From an uncultured Pseudoxanthomonas sp. (GTDB lineage: Bacteria > Pseudomonadota > Gammaproteobacteria > Xanthomonadales > Xanthomonadaceae): a stretch of 53,285 nucleotides of DNA. Location: NCBI RefSeq assembly GCF_946886695.1, contig NZ_CAMPJD010000029.1, forward strand, positions 1-53,285, read 5' to 3'. Shown one piece after another: positions 34,051-43,965 of the stretch (positions are counted from its first letter, which is position 1; every line of letters begins with the position of its first letter). Under the pieces are notes generated by a model. It saw only the letters and a program-made list of their open reading frames with translations. It did not search any database and was not told the DNA's origin. The translations under genes and the position numbers were made by a program.

Positions 34051-35280
34051 TCAGCCGTTGATCCGACGGGCCTGCTGCACGGCGGCAACCCGTGCGGCGC
34101 GGATGGCGTCGCCGATCTGCGGGCCGGTCATGCCGTCACAGGTCACGTCGCGGGTGCTGACCTGCCGGGCCGCCTGGTGCAGGCGCACCAGTTCCCGGCC
34201 CTGCGGATAGTCCGCCTCTGCATGGTCGCCACGTCCGCGTTTGTCCGCCTCGCAGACCGTGGCCAGCCACGGAATGCGTTCGGGACGGCGGAAGGCATCG
34301 CAGCGCGTGAGCAGCTCCACGACCGTGGCATCGCGCAGTTCGGCCAGGCGATGAACGTTGAGATGCTCGCGACACGCCATCACCGCCAGTTCGCGGTAGT
34401 CGGCGGGTACCTTCAGGCGCTCGCACAGGGCCAGCACGGGCTTGACGCCGGCGTGCTCGTGCCCGATGTGCTTCGGTAGCATGTCGATCGGCGTCAACGC
34501 CTTGCCGAGGTCGTGGGTCAGCGCAGCGAACCCGATGCACGCGTCACCGGGCGCAAGGCGCGCGGCCATATCGCTGACCATTTCCTGGTGCACGCCCGTG
34601 TCCACTTCCGGGTGATACTCCGCGCGCTGCGGAACGCCGTACAGCGCATCCACCTCGGGCAGCACCACGGCCAGCGCCCCGCAGGCACGCAGTGTGGAAA
34701 GGAAGGCAGAAGGCTTCGTCGACGCCAGCGCGCGCCTGAGTTCCTGCCACACCCGCTCCGGCACCAGTGCGTCGAGCTCGCCACTGGCGACCAGTTCGCG
34801 CATCAGTGCCATCGTCTCCGGTGCGATGGTGAAACCCAGCGATGCGAAGCGGGCCATGAATCGTGCCGCACGCAGCACGCGCAGGGGATCTTCGACGAAG
34901 GCCTGGCTCACGTGCCGCAGCACGCGCGCGTCGATGTCGCGCGCACCACCGTACGGGTCGATCAGCGTCCCGTCGGCATCCTGCGCGATGGCATTGAGGG
35001 TGAAGTCGCGCCGCTGCAGATCGTCTTCCAGCGTCACGGATGGATCGGCATCGACCACGAAGCCACGGTAGCCCCGTCCGCTCTTGCGTTCCGTGCGCGC
35101 GAGCGCGTACTCCTCGCCCGTGTCGGGGTGCAGGAACACCGGGAAGTCGCGACCGACCGCCTTGAATCCCTGCGCTTCCATCGCCGCCTGGGTCGCACCG
35201 ACCACGACCCAGTCGCGATCGCCGGGCGCCAGGCCCAGCAACCGGTCGCGCACCGCGCCGCCGACGAGATAGATCTTCAT
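34051..35280 (-). CDS. cca: multifunctional CCA tRNA nucleotidyltransferase / HD phosphohydrolase
   Basis: 409-aa class II CCA-adding enzyme that restores tRNA 3' ends. N-terminal [28 protein letters not shown] holds the nucleotidyltransferase GG...DxD-like site. [28 protein letters not shown] and the tRNA-binding region follow. The C-terminal HD domain is intact ([20 protein letters not shown]), as in the E. coli-type enzyme of similar length, so repair-linked phosphohydrolase activity is expected. It has no operon partner; it is followed by the DUF3011 gene on the same strand and preceded by a REP pair. Confidence 0.96.
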   Translation of the reverse strand: MKIYLVGGAVRDRLLGLAPGDRDWVVVGATQAAMEAQGFKAVGRDFPVFLHPDTGEEYALARTERKSGRGYRGFVVDADPSVTLEDDLQRRDFTLNAIAQDADGTLIDPYGGARDIDARVLRHVSQAFVEDPLRVLRAARFMARFASLGFTIAPETMALMRELVASGELDALVPERVWQELRRALASTKPSAFLSTLRACGALAVVLPEVDALYGVPQRAEYHPEVDTGVHQEMVSDMAARLAPGDACIGFAALTHDLGKALTPIDMLPKHIGHEHAGVKPVLALCERLKVPADYRELAVMACREHLNVHRLAELRDATVVELLTRCDAFRRPERIPWLATVCEADKRGRGDHAEADYPQGRELVRLHQAARQVSTRDVTCDGMTGPQIGDAIRAARVAAVQQARRING

Positions 35281-35326
35281 GCGGGCATGATGCCGGATTG
35301 GTGCGTCCGCCGTCTGCTGTCGACCC

Positions 35327-35478
35327 CTGTAGGAGCGACGTGAGTCGCGACCGGAAAAGCGGAACGATGTAACACCTGATAGAGCGACTGTCTCTGACTC
35401 GCAGCGGACACCCCGCGGGCCATCCGCGCCCCTTCGGGCGCAGTCGAGCGCGGTCGCGACTGACGTCGCGCCTGCAAA
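35327..35478. repeat. second REP pair (inverted GTAG-type palindromes)
   Basis: The plus-strand copy at 35327-35353 reads TGTAGGAGCGACGTGAGTCG, followed by CGACCGG. The opposite copy at 35449-35478, read on the minus strand, is GCAGGCGCGACGTCAGTCGC followed by GACCG. About 95 bp of unrelated DNA separates them. The element lies between the starts-and-stops of cca and sltY (same strand) and matches the pair at 5648-5794 in consensus and geometry. Confidence 0.75.
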
Positions 35479-35491
35479 GAGCGCATCCGCC

Positions 35492-37453
35492 TCAGCTCTT
35501 CGGCATCTGCGCCGTCGGGCAGGTGAAGGCTTTGCGCTTGGCCTGCACGCGTCCCATCATGCGGTCGGTCACCGGCAGGGCGGTGCCGTTGAGGCGCCAG
35601 TCGTAGATCACGCTGAAGGCGAGCACGCGCGCTACGTACTCGCGGGTTTCCTTGTAGCTGATGGTTTCGATCCAGATGTCGGGGTCGAAGCCCGGCCGCT
35701 GCGACTGCCAGCGTGCGGTCGGTGTCGGCCCGGCGTTGTAGGCGGCGATGGCGACGTAAGGCACGCCGTACTTGTCCTCCATCTCGCGCAGGTAAGCGGT
35801 GCCGATGGCGATGTTGGTGTCCGAGTCGTACAGGCTTGCCGCGCCCGCATACGGGATGCCCCATCGCTTGGCAACGCCGGCGCCCGTGCCGGGGAGTACC
35901 TGCATCAGCCCCATGGCGTTGGCGCCGGAGCGCGCCTTCGGGTTGAAGATGCTCTCGGCGCGGATCTCGGCCGCGACCCAGGCCGGATCGATGTTGTGCT
36001 TGGTTGCTTCGCGCTTGATGGTGTCGTCGTGGTGCAACGGGAAGCGAAGCGTATACAGGCGCTGCTCGTCCGGCTGCCTGCCGAGCGAGAACACGGCACG
36101 GTCGAACCAGCCATTGTCGCGCGCCACCTCCACCGCAATGCGGCGCTGGGTATCGTCGAAGCGTGACAGCGCCTCGTTCCACTCGGCGGTCGCCCAGCCG
36201 GGCCGCTCCAGTTGCCACAGCTCCATCGCGCGGACGATGGCCGGATCGCGCGCGACCAGCTGCTTTGTGGTGGCAGGATCATTCGGGATCCAGGCGCACA
36301 GCGCGTAGGGCTGCTCCAGGCGGTCGGCTGCCAGGAAGCCATGGAACGTGGGGCTGGCGGCGGTTTCCCGGAACAGGCGTTGCGCGCTGGCGCGATCACC
36401 CGTTTTCTCGGACATGCGCGCTTCGAAATAACGCCAGCGCGAATCCGCGCGCTGTGCAGGCGGCATCTTCTTCAACGCCGCCAGTGCGGCCGGCCAATCG
36501 CCGCGCGACAGTGCCTCGCGCACGCGCCATTCGTGCAGGCGTTCGTCGTAGGCGGACTCGGGTACGTTGCCCAGCCGGCGCGCGGAATCCGGCCCATACG
36601 AGGCGACCGTCCACAGCGCAATCTGGTACAGCACCTGTCCGCGCTCGGATTCGCCCATCCCCAACGCATCGGCGTACTGCGGCAACAGGCGCTCGGCGGT
36701 GTCGGGATCGCTCTGGGCCAGCCTGGCCAGGCCATGGGCTGCCATCCGCCGGCTGCGCTCGGTCTTCGGCCAGTTCAACGCGCGCGGATGGATGGCGTCG
36801 ATGAAGGCGGCGTAGTCGGCGGCCTGCGCGGCTTCCTCCGCGGGAAGTCCGCGGGCAGCCGAGCGCATCACGCCGGTCTGGCGTTCCACGGCGGCTGCTT
36901 CGATACGTTCCCAGCGCAGCGTGGGGGCAAGTCCGCCCTGGCTCGCGAGCAGATTGAAGACCGGATCGCAGCCATCGGGCAGCGACTTCGCGCCCTTGCG
37001 CCAGATCGCCTGCGCCTGCTGCGTCCACGCGGCATCGGTGCGGCCGGTGGCCTGGCGCGCCTGCAGGTCCGCGCATTGCAGGGCAAGGTTCGCGGTGGGC
37101 TTCCACGCGGCGAGGAAGGTGGGCCACTCCTGACGCCTCGCCAACGCCGCCAGCCACAGGGAACGGAATTGCTCGGCCACGGCCTGGCCTTCGTAACGCT
37201 TCAGGAAGGCCTGCGCTTGCTGAGTCGAAACCATATCGATCTGGCGGCGCAGCGAGGCGAACTCGACCCAGCCATACAGCGGATGACGGACAAGGGCGGA
37301 CGACGTGGCGCCATCGAGGCGACCGGCTTCCGCTGCTGCGAGCGCGTCGCGGACGACAGGACGTTGGGTGTCGAGCGATTGCGCGCGCGATACCGGCGCG
37401 ATGCACAGGCCCGCGAGGGCAGCGAGTACGATGACAGGGGGGATGCGAATCAT
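35492..37453 (-). CDS. sltY: soluble lytic murein transglycosylase
   Basis: 653-aa periplasmic enzyme that cleaves peptidoglycan with formation of 1,6-anhydro-MurNAc (family 1A, Slt70-like). Signal peptide [25 protein letters not shown] long alpha-helical superhelix (about 30-480) is followed by the lysozyme-like domain: catalytic Glu near residue 500 in [27 protein letters not shown], then [16 protein letters not shown] and [11 protein letters not shown]. The C-terminus has a Cys-containing [10 protein letters not shown] tail. Start fixed at 37453 by the signal peptide. It diverges from the TauE gene. Confidence 0.93.
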   Translation of the reverse strand: MIRIPPVIVLAALAGLCIAPVSRAQSLDTQRPVVRDALAAAEAGRLDGATSSALVRHPLYGWVEFASLRRQIDMVSTQQAQAFLKRYEGQAVAEQFRSLWLAALARRQEWPTFLAAWKPTANLALQCADLQARQATGRTDAAWTQQAQAIWRKGAKSLPDGCDPVFNLLASQGGLAPTLRWERIEAAAVERQTGVMRSAARGLPAEEAAQAADYAAFIDAIHPRALNWPKTERSRRMAAHGLARLAQSDPDTAERLLPQYADALGMGESERGQVLYQIALWTVASYGPDSARRLGNVPESAYDERLHEWRVREALSRGDWPAALAALKKMPPAQRADSRWRYFEARMSEKTGDRASAQRLFRETAASPTFHGFLAADRLEQPYALCAWIPNDPATTKQLVARDPAIVRAMELWQLERPGWATAEWNEALSRFDDTQRRIAVEVARDNGWFDRAVFSLGRQPDEQRLYTLRFPLHHDDTIKREATKHNIDPAWVAAEIRAESIFNPKARSGANAMGLMQVLPGTGAGVAKRWGIPYAGAASLYDSDTNIAIGTAYLREMEDKYGVPYVAIAAYNAGPTPTARWQSQRPGFDPDIWIETISYKETREYVARVLAFSVIYDWRLNGTALPVTDRMMGRVQAKRKAFTCPTAQMPKS

Positions 37454-37514
37454 GGCGGGGACTATACCCAAGCCGGCTGAACCTCCCTGTAGACGGGCGA
37501 TGACGAGGTGATGC

Positions 37515-38312
37515 TTGGATGGTGTGTGGATTTTCCCTGTGCTGGGCGTGCTGGCCGGCATCCTGGCGGGCCTGCTCGGCATCGGGGGTGGCCTGGTGCT
37601 GGTGGCGGCACTCGCGTGGATACTGCCGATGCACGGCATTCCGAAAGAAGCCGCGATGCATGCCGCGCTCGCCAGTTCATTGGCAAGCATCGTGCTGACG
37701 GCCACGTCGTCCGCATACGCGCACCATCGCCGCGGCAGTGTGCTGTGGCCCACGGTTGCGTGGATGGTGCCGGGCCTGCTGCTGGGCGGTTGGGTCGGCA
37801 GCGGCCTGGCGGTGTACCTGGATGACGGCGTGCTGCGCTGGATCGTGGCCGGCTACTGCTTCATCGCAGGTGCGCAGATGTTGTCCGGCGGCAATGCGCA
37901 CCCCGAAGGCCGCGGCGTACCCGCCCCGCGCGGCGCCGGCATGAGCATGGCAGGCACCGCGATCGGTGCGGTATCGGCGGTGGTCGGCATCGGGGGCGGC
38001 AGCATGACGGTGCCGCTGCTGGTATGGCGCGGCGTGCAGCCGGTGCGCGCGGTCGGCACGTCCAGTGCCTGCGGCGTGGCCATCGGCCTCGCAAGTGCAG
38101 CGGGTTATGCGCTGCATGCGCCGCCGGGCGCGTTGCCGGCGCATGCGGTGGGTTACATCTATCTTCCAGCTGCGATCGGCGTGGCTTTCGCCTCCGTCCT
38201 CGCCGCACCCTACGGCACGCGACTGGCGCATCGCATCGGCGGCAGAGCATTGAAGCGGGTGTTCGCCGTCTTCATGGTGGTGATGGGCATTGCGATCATC
38301 GCCAGTGGCTGA
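37515..38312 (+). CDS. TauE/SafE (TSUP) family anion permease
   Basis: 265-aa inner-membrane protein with about eight hydrophobic segments in two homologous halves. Each half opens with the family motif: GVLAGILAGLLGIGGGLVLV and later GAVSAVVGIGGGSMTVPLLV. Family members move small sulfur- or carbon-containing organic anions such as sulfite or sulfoacetate; the substrate here is unknown. The start appears to be TTG at 37515 with GAGGTG upstream (37505-37510); a GTG at 37524 is an alternative. It stands alone between sltY and TonB receptor 3. Confidence 0.88.
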   Translation: MDGVWIFPVLGVLAGILAGLLGIGGGLVLVAALAWILPMHGIPKEAAMHAALASSLASIVLTATSSAYAHHRRGSVLWPTVAWMVPGLLLGGWVGSGLAVYLDDGVLRWIVAGYCFIAGAQMLSGGNAHPEGRGVPAPRGAGMSMAGTAIGAVSAVVGIGGGSMTVPLLVWRGVQPVRAVGTSSACGVAIGLASAAGYALHAPPGALPAHAVGYIYLPAAIGVAFASVLAAPYGTRLAHRIGGRALKRVFAVFMVVMGIAIIASG

Positions 38313-38321
38313 CGCCGGGAT

Positions 38322-38370
38322 TTTCTACACGCATTTAGTTGTTAATCATCGTGACGACCGCGTGTAGAAA
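38322..38370. repeat. 11-bp perfect inverted repeat downstream of tauE, upstream of TonB receptor 3
   Basis: TTTCTACACGC and GCGTGTAGAAA are separated by 27 bp of AT-rich sequence. It begins 9 nt after the TauE stop and lies about 155 nt before the receptor ATG. It could be a large-loop terminator for tauE or a two-site operator for the receptor. The rest of the gap (213 bp) holds only the putative promoter below. Confidence 0.5.
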
Positions 38371-38437
38371 CTCGAGGTAAACCCGTTTATGTCCAGATAA
38401 TCACGGTTACCTTTTTCAAAACGGTGACTTGTTTCCG

Positions 38438-38466
38438 TTGTGGGTGTTTTACCGATTCTTTACAAC
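38438..38466 (+). promoter_or_regulatory. possible promoter of TonB receptor 3
   Basis: TTGTGG (38438-38443), 17 bp, TACAAC (38461-38466), each 4 of 6 to consensus, in an AT-rich stretch. Transcription would start near 38473, giving a leader of about 50 nt ending in the Shine-Dalgarno CGGAGAGAG before the ATG at 38526. Confidence 0.35.
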
Positions 38467-38525
38467 GATGGGCAAGCCGCTTTAGGCATCGGCCGCGCGG
38501 CCCAACCCTTCCGGAGAGAGAATCC

Positions 38526-41366
38526 ATGAACGCACGCCGCCACAAACTGGCTTCGGCCATACAACTCGCAGTGCTTCTCGCGTTGCCCGCCACCGTCCTG
38601 GCCCAGGAGGCCACCACGCTGGACACGGTCACCGTGACCGGCAGCCGCATCAAGCGCGCCGAGATGGAGGGCCGCGTACCGGTGCAGACGCTGTCGCGCG
38701 AAGACATCGAGCGTTCCGGCCTGACCTCCATCGGCGACATCCTGCAGGAACTCACCGGTTCCGGTTCGGCCCTCAACACCAAGTTCAATTCCTCCGGCAA
38801 CTTCGGTTTCTCGCCCAATGGCGATGGTGTGGGCGCTGGCTCGGCACAGGTGGACCTGCGCAACCTGGGCCCGAAGCGTGTGCTGGTGCTGGTGGACGGG
38901 ATGCGCTGGGTCAACGAATCGTCGGCTTCCGGTGTTTCCGCGGCAGTCGATCTCAACACCATTCCGCTGGCGCTGGTGGAGCGCATCGAAGTGCTCGAAG
39001 ACGGCGCGTCGTCGCTGTACGGTTCTGATGCCATCGCCGGTGTGGTCAACATCATCACCCGGCGAAACTTCGATGGCGGGCAGGTCACGCTCAACTATGG
39101 CCAGTACGACAAGGGGGACGGCGAGATCACCGGTGCCGACTTCGCGTGGGGCTTCGACACCGAGCGCAGCAACCTGTTCCTGAGCCTGAGCTACACCGAA
39201 CAGAAGGAAGTCAGCTCGGCGGACCGCTACATCTCCTCCATCCCGATCCAGGGCGGCAGCTCGCGCATCCTCGGTGGCCGCTACGCCTTCACGGATCCGA
39301 ACGGCAACGAGTACGACCTGTCGGTGAAGCCCGGTCAGACCAACCCGGTCTATACGCCCAACCTGCCTGACTGTGCGTCGGGTGTTGCGCGCACGGATGG
39401 ATTCCAGTGCTTCGACTTCGGGCGCGATGCCTTCAACTATGCGCCGTACAACCTGCTCATCACGCCGTCCAAGCGCATGGGGGTGTTCGGCCAGTACCGC
39501 TTCTCGATCACCGGGCAGCTGAATTTCTATGCGAAAGCGCTGTACAACCGTCGCGAATCCACCAACCAGGCGGCACCGGAGCCGATCGACCTCGGACCCG
39601 GCGCGGGCACCAGCTACACGGCCGACCTGGTCATACCGGCCAACCATCCCTACAACCCGTTCGGCTTCGATCTGGTGGGTGGGCCCGGCGGCAACATCGG
39701 CACCATCCGCCGTCGCCCACTTGAAGGCGGTCCCCGCATTTTCGAGCAGGAGGTCGATACGCAATACATCGCGGCCGGGCTCGAAGGTTCCTTCGGCGGC
39801 GATCGCCAGTTCTTCTGGGACGTCAACGCAGCCTTCAGCAAGAACGAAGCGGACCAGACCAACCACGGCAGCTACAACGCGCGCAACATCGCCACGGCCC
39901 TGGGCGATCCCGCGGTCTGCGCGGCCACGAACGGGTGCACCCCGCTGGATATCTTCGGCTTCGACACCATCACGCCCGCGATGCTCGCCTACATCAGCCC
40001 TTTGTTCCGCGATCGCAGCGAGCAGAAGCTGACCCAGGTCACCGCCAATCTGAGCGGCGCGCTGTTCCCGGCATGGGCGGGTGACGTGGAGTTTGCTGCG
40101 GGCGTCGAGTACCGCAAGTACGAAGGCAGCTACAACCCGGATCCGCAGACGGTGGCCGGCGAGTACAACGGCGTGCCGTCGCTGCCGACATCCGGCGAGT
40201 ACGACGTCAATGAAGCGTACGTGGAATTGAACGTGCCGCTGTACGCGCAACAGGATGGCGCGGGCAAGCTCGACCTGAGCCTGGCAGGCCGCTATTCGGA
40301 CTACTCGACCTTCGGTGGCGAGTTCACGCCGAAGTATGGCCTGCGCTGGCAGGTGGCCGAGGACCTGGTGCTGCGCGCGACATATGCGGAAGGGTTCCGC
40401 GCACCCTCGATCGGTGAGCTCTATGGTTCGCAGAGTCGCTTCGATGCCCTGCTGGTCGATCCTTGCCTGGTGCCGCCAAGCGCACCGGCCGGGTCCGTCG
40501 CGCCGGTCGCGTGCCCCGGCGTGCCGGTGGGCGCACGGCAGAATGATCCGCAGATCCCGGTGCTGACCGGCGGCAACCCGGACCTTCAGCCGGAAACCGC
40601 GCGCAGCTTCAGTGCCGGACTGGTGTTCAGTCCTTCGTTCGCGGAAGGCGTGGCATGGTCGGACAAGCTGGACTTCGAAGTGACTTACTACCGGCACAAC
40701 CTGGAAGGCGCCATCCAGGCCATCGACGCGCAGACACAGCTGGATCTGTGTGCGACCACGCAGGATCCGCAGTACTGCACCGGCATCAACCGACTGGCAT
40801 CTGGCGAGATCGATACCTTCGCCAACTTCCTGATCAATCTCGGCTCGATCAAGACGGACGGCTGGGATGCGGACGTGTTCTGGACGTTGCCGGAGAGCTC
40901 GATCGGCCGCTTCAAGTTGAGCTGGCAGAACACCATCGTGACCCGTTACGAAGCCCGCGGTGCGGGTGGCCAGTTGCAGCCGCAGGCCCCGGGCATCGTC
41001 GTCAACGACACCGCGATCCCCGAGTGGACGTCGACCGCGACGCTGGACTGGAAGCTGGGCAACTGGAATGCCGCGTGGAGCATCCGCCACCTGTCCGAGA
41101 TGGAGGAGGCCTGCCTGGCGGCGGATCCGTCCGAGTTCTGCGACACGCCGACCCGCAACACGCTGGCCGCCACGACTTACCACGACCTGCAACTGGGCTA
41201 TGAGTTCGAATGGTTCAAGGGACTGCAGCTGACCGGTGGCGTCAACAATGTGTTCGACGAGGACCCGCCGGTGTGCACGTCGTGCTCGCTCAACGGCTAT
41301 GAAGCTTCGACCTACGATATCCCCGGCGGTCGTTTCTTCTACGTGCGGGCCAACCTGCGGTTCTGA
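38526..41366 (+). CDS. TonB-dependent receptor (receptor 3, substrate unknown)
   Basis: 946-aa outer-membrane receptor. Signal peptide [27 protein letters not shown], TonB-box region [12 protein letters not shown], plug domain (about 45-175: [73 protein letters not shown]), then a long barrel ending in ANLRF. Several Cys pairs in extracellular-loop regions (such as PDCASG...FQCFDF and CSLNG) suggest disulphides. Start at 38526 by signal peptide and Shine-Dalgarno. It stands alone, without adjacent enzymes or a regulator, and belongs to a different subfamily from receptors 1 and 2. A hairpin terminator follows. Confidence 0.92.
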   Translation: MNARRHKLASAIQLAVLLALPATVLAQEATTLDTVTVTGSRIKRAEMEGRVPVQTLSREDIERSGLTSIGDILQELTGSGSALNTKFNSSGNFGFSPNGDGVGAGSAQVDLRNLGPKRVLVLVDGMRWVNESSASGVSAAVDLNTIPLALVERIEVLEDGASSLYGSDAIAGVVNIITRRNFDGGQVTLNYGQYDKGDGEITGADFAWGFDTERSNLFLSLSYTEQKEVSSADRYISSIPIQGGSSRILGGRYAFTDPNGNEYDLSVKPGQTNPVYTPNLPDCASGVARTDGFQCFDFGRDAFNYAPYNLLITPSKRMGVFGQYRFSITGQLNFYAKALYNRRESTNQAAPEPIDLGPGAGTSYTADLVIPANHPYNPFGFDLVGGPGGNIGTIRRRPLEGGPRIFEQEVDTQYIAAGLEGSFGGDRQFFWDVNAAFSKNEADQTNHGSYNARNIATALGDPAVCAATNGCTPLDIFGFDTITPAMLAYISPLFRDRSEQKLTQVTANLSGALFPAWAGDVEFAAGVEYRKYEGSYNPDPQTVAGEYNGVPSLPTSGEYDVNEAYVELNVPLYAQQDGAGKLDLSLAGRYSDYSTFGGEFTPKYGLRWQVAEDLVLRATYAEGFRAPSIGELYGSQSRFDALLVDPCLVPPSAPAGSVAPVACPGVPVGARQNDPQIPVLTGGNPDLQPETARSFSAGLVFSPSFAEGVAWSDKLDFEVTYYRHNLEGAIQAIDAQTQLDLCATTQDPQYCTGINRLASGEIDTFANFLINLGSIKTDGWDADVFWTLPESSIGRFKLSWQNTIVTRYEARGAGGQLQPQAPGIVVNDTAIPEWTSTATLDWKLGNWNAAWSIRHLSEMEEACLAADPSEFCDTPTRNTLAATTYHDLQLGYEFEWFKGLQLTGGVNNVFDEDPPVCTSCSLNGYEASTYDIPGGRFFYVRANLRF

Positions 41367-41388
41367 GGCATTGCATTGTCTGCAGAGC

Positions 41389-41416
41389 GAAGAAGCCGGC
41401 GTTTGCCGGCTTCTTC
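41389..41416. terminator. bidirectional intrinsic terminator after TonB receptor 3
   Basis: GAAGAAGCCGGC-GTTT-GCCGGCTTCTTC is a perfect 12-bp stem with a tetraloop. On the plus strand CTTT follows, a short T-run. On the minus strand the A/G-rich flank gives TCGCTCTG. It lies between the convergent receptor 3 and EEP-hydrolase genes. Confidence 0.8.
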
Positions 41417-41458
41417 CTTTGGCGTGCCGCGATCTTGGCCCGGGCATCCGGCGCCGTA

Positions 41459-42229
41459 TCAGCGCAACGCGATGTCCGGCACGTCGATGTCCATCGCCAG
41501 CGCAAGATGGTCCGAATTCGCGGCGGGCATGGCGCGCGCGTTGTCGGTGCGCAGGCCTTCGCTGACCAGGATGTGGTCGATGGCGCGCTGCGGGCGCCAA
41601 CTGGGGAACGTGGGCACGCAGAATGCCGGCGGGCGCAGGCGGGTGCGCTTGTAGAGCAGTTCCATTTCCGGCGTATCGGGCACGCAGTTGAAATCGCCCA
41701 TCAGCACCGCATGCGGATGGTCCGACAGCAGTTCGCCGATGAAGGCCAGTTGCGAGCGGCGGGAGTTAGCGCCCAGCGACAGGTGCGCGACGGCGACCGT
41801 GAGCCCTTTGTCACCCTCGCCGAAGCGCGCCATCAGCACGCCGCGGCCGCTGATGCGGCCGGGCAGGCTGTGGTCGGTGACTTCGACGGGTTCCAGTCTG
41901 CTGAGCAGGCCGTTGGCGCTGCCGGCGACCCGCGCGACATTGCGGTTGGGCTGGTGCGTCCAGTAATCGAAGCCGGCGCGCTCGGCCAGGTAATGCGTCT
42001 GGTTGGTGAAGCCCGAGCGCAGGCTACCGGGATCGGCCTCCTGCAGGCCGACGATGTCGTGCTCGCCGGCCAGCTGCGCGATCAGGTCCAGGCTGCCGCG
42101 CTTGTTGCCCGCCGGCAGCGCATGCGACCAGCTGCGGGTCACATAGTCGCTGTAGCGGCGGGTGCTGGAGCCGGCCTGGATGTTGGCGCTGAGCAGCCGC
42201 AGCCGCCGCGTGGCCGGAGAGTCGATCAT
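41459..42229 (-). CDS. endonuclease/exonuclease/phosphatase (EEP) family hydrolase
   Basis: 256-aa EEP-fold metal-dependent phosphodiesterase. Motifs: LLSANIQAG (first strand), DIVGLQEADPGS (metal Glu), TVAVAHLSLG, LMGDFNCVPDT and the final NSDHLALAMDI (catalytic His). No signal peptide is evident, so it is probably cytoplasmic. Its substrate could be nucleic acid, a phospholipid or an inositol phosphate; sequence alone does not decide. Start chosen at 42229 (MIDSPATRRL). It follows the DsbA-like lipoprotein gene by 23 nt on the same strand, so co-transcription is possible. Confidence 0.85.
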   Translation of the reverse strand: MIDSPATRRLRLLSANIQAGSSTRRYSDYVTRSWSHALPAGNKRGSLDLIAQLAGEHDIVGLQEADPGSLRSGFTNQTHYLAERAGFDYWTHQPNRNVARVAGSANGLLSRLEPVEVTDHSLPGRISGRGVLMARFGEGDKGLTVAVAHLSLGANSRRSQLAFIGELLSDHPHAVLMGDFNCVPDTPEMELLYKRTRLRPPAFCVPTFPSWRPQRAIDHILVSEGLRTDNARAMPAANSDHLALAMDIDVPDIALR

Positions 42230-42252
42230 GGAAGTGGGGGCTTCCGTGGCGT

Positions 42253-43086
42253 TCAGCGGCGTGCGCGTTCCATCGCGACCAGGTGATCGGCGATGCGCAG
42301 CACGTCGGCGTAAGTCTGGCCGCCGGTGACGCGGTACTTGCCGTTGACGATGATGGTGGGGGTGCTTTCCGCCCCGGCGTTCTTGGCGAACTGCATGCCG
42401 CGGGCGATCTGCGAGTTGGTGCCGAAGCTGTTCATCAGCGACACGAATTCCTTCGCGTCCACGCCGTACTGGGCATACCACTGCGCGATCTGCGCCGGAT
42501 CCGCCGGTGGCTTGCCTTCGCCCGGCAGCGAGCGCTGCAGGTGGATGGCGCTGAACACCGCGTCATGGGTCTTGTCGACCAGACCCTTGGCCTGGGCCGC
42601 GTAGAACGCCTTGCCGTAGGGTGCCCACACGGGACCGAAGACCACCGGCACGTAGGTCACGCGCACGTCGGCAGGCTGCTTCTTCTTCCAGGCCGAGACT
42701 TCGGGGGCGAAGCGGGCGCAGGCTGGGCAGACATAGCCGAATACCTCGACGACTTCGATCTGGCCGTTGAGCGGCGCATACGGCTGGCCGTTGGGGATCT
42801 CGACGTAGTCATTGCCGGCGACCGGCGGCGGACCCTGCGGCGGCAGGACCGGGTTGGTATTGGCAGTCGCCGTGCTGTCGGCACCGTCGGCAGGCGCTGC
42901 GGTCGCGGTCGCGGCCTCGGCGGAAGCTGCCGGTGCGTCGGCGGCGGGTGCGGTGGTGGCATCGGTCGTGGTCGCCGGTGCGACGGGCGCTTCGGCGGCC
43001 GGCGTGGTGTCGGTGGACGGCTTCGGACCACAGGCTGCCAGCAGGGGCAGCAGCAGGGACAGCATCAGGACGTGACGGGACTTCAT
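42253..43086 (-). CDS. dsbA: DsbA-like thiol:disulfide oxidoreductase, lipoprotein (CPAC)
   Basis: 277-aa periplasmic oxidoreductase anchored as a lipoprotein (lipobox LAAC, Cys19). A long low-complexity Ala/Thr/Pro linker (about 22-90) precedes the thioredoxin fold. The active site is C120-P-A-C123 in FGYVCPACARF; the helical insertion follows, and the cis-Pro loop is STPTIIVNGKYRV. The CPxC centre with a membrane tether differs from the next gene's CIHC, so the two probably have different redox partners. A tandem dsbA pair is known in xanthomonads including Xylella. Confidence 0.9.
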   Translation of the reverse strand: MKSRHVLMLSLLLPLLAACGPKPSTDTTPAAEAPVAPATTTDATTAPAADAPAASAEAATATAAPADGADSTATANTNPVLPPQGPPPVAGNDYVEIPNGQPYAPLNGQIEVVEVFGYVCPACARFAPEVSAWKKKQPADVRVTYVPVVFGPVWAPYGKAFYAAQAKGLVDKTHDAVFSAIHLQRSLPGEGKPPADPAQIAQWYAQYGVDAKEFVSLMNSFGTNSQIARGMQFAKNAGAESTPTIIVNGKYRVTGGQTYADVLRIADHLVAMERARR

Positions 43087-43182
43087 CGCGCGAGCTCCAA
43101 TGGATCAGAGGGAAAAGGTGCCGGCCGGGCCGGGGACATCACATTCTGCATGGCGCCCGCAACGGCCGCCATGACGGGATCG

Positions 43183-43833
43183 TCACTTGCGGCCGCGTTC
43201 GCGGGCGATGAGCCGGTCGGCGATCTTCAGCCTGTCGCTGTAGTTGCCACCGCCGGTGACGCGGTACTTGCCGTTGACGATGATCGTCGGCGTGCCTTCC
43301 ACGCCGGCGGCGCTCACCCAGTCGCGCGCCCTCGCCAGTTGTGCATCGACCTCTGGTCCGCGCAGGGCGGCCAGGAACTTCGCGCGGTCCACGCCCTGGC
43401 TGGCATAGAACCCGGCGATTTCCTCGGCGGATGCGTTCTGGATGGGCAGGGTGCCGGTCTTGTGCAGGGCGTCGAACACCGCCTGGTGGGTGCGCTCCTG
43501 CACGCCCAGCTGCTGCGCGGCGTAGAAGGCGCGTGCATAGGGAATCCAGTAGCCACCGAATGCCGCCGGGACCGGCGTCAGCTGCACGTCGCGCGGCAGC
43601 TTCTTCTTCCAGGCGGCGAGCGTGGGCTCCAAGTGCGCGCAGTGGATGCAGGTGTAGCCGAACACCTCCACGACTTCGATCTTGCCCTTGGCGGGCGCGA
43701 ACGGCTTGCCGTCCGGAATCACTTCGTAGTCCTGCCCCTCGATCAGCGGGGCCGATGCGGGCGGTGCGGCAAGGGTAGCGGCAGGCAGCAGGGCAAGCAG
43801 GGTGATCAGCACGGGCAGCAGACGCGAGACCAT
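43183..43833 (-). CDS. dsbA: thiol:disulfide interchange protein DsbA (CIHC)
   Basis: 216-aa soluble periplasmic disulphide-bond oxidant. Signal peptide MVSRLLPVLITLLALLPAATLAA. Active site C62-I-H-C65 in FGYTCIHCAHLEP, close to the classical CPHC with Ile in place of Pro, then the helical domain (HQAVFDALHKTG) and the cis-Pro loop GTPTIIVNGKYRVTGG. It shares fold, length and C-terminal segment with the downstream lipoprotein DsbA, indicating tandem duplication; they are 96 nt apart. It lies behind an intrinsic terminator that separates it from the cytochrome gene. Confidence 0.92.
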   Translation of the reverse strand: MVSRLLPVLITLLALLPAATLAAPPASAPLIEGQDYEVIPDGKPFAPAKGKIEVVEVFGYTCIHCAHLEPTLAAWKKKLPRDVQLTPVPAAFGGYWIPYARAFYAAQQLGVQERTHQAVFDALHKTGTLPIQNASAEEIAGFYASQGVDRAKFLAALRGPEVDAQLARARDWVSAAGVEGTPTIIVNGKYRVTGGGNYSDRLKIADRLIARERGRK

Positions 43834-43881
43834 CAGGATTCTCCAGGCGGGAACGCGACGTCCCGTTCCGGGGCGTCGCGG

Positions 43882-43915
43882 AAAAAAGAAACGCCGGCCA
43901 TGGTGGGGCCGGCGC
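43882..43915 (-). terminator. intrinsic terminator after cytochrome c4
   Basis: On the minus strand GCCGGCC (43907-43913) pairs with GGCCGGC (43893-43899) around a 7-nt loop, followed by GTTTCTTTTTT. A second GC-rich hairpin, CGGCCGCG-CGA-CGCGGCCG, lies at 43938-43956 just after the cytochrome stop. Confidence 0.75.
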
Positions 43916-43965
43916 GATGAACAGGAGCTTGCACTTCCGGCCGCGCGACGCGGCCGGGTGCGGGA

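Noticed and set aside
38460..41600. Minus-strand open frame of more than 1000 codons antisense to TonB receptor 3
   Set aside because: It crosses the terminator hairpin and has no family features; the plus-strand receptor explains the region.
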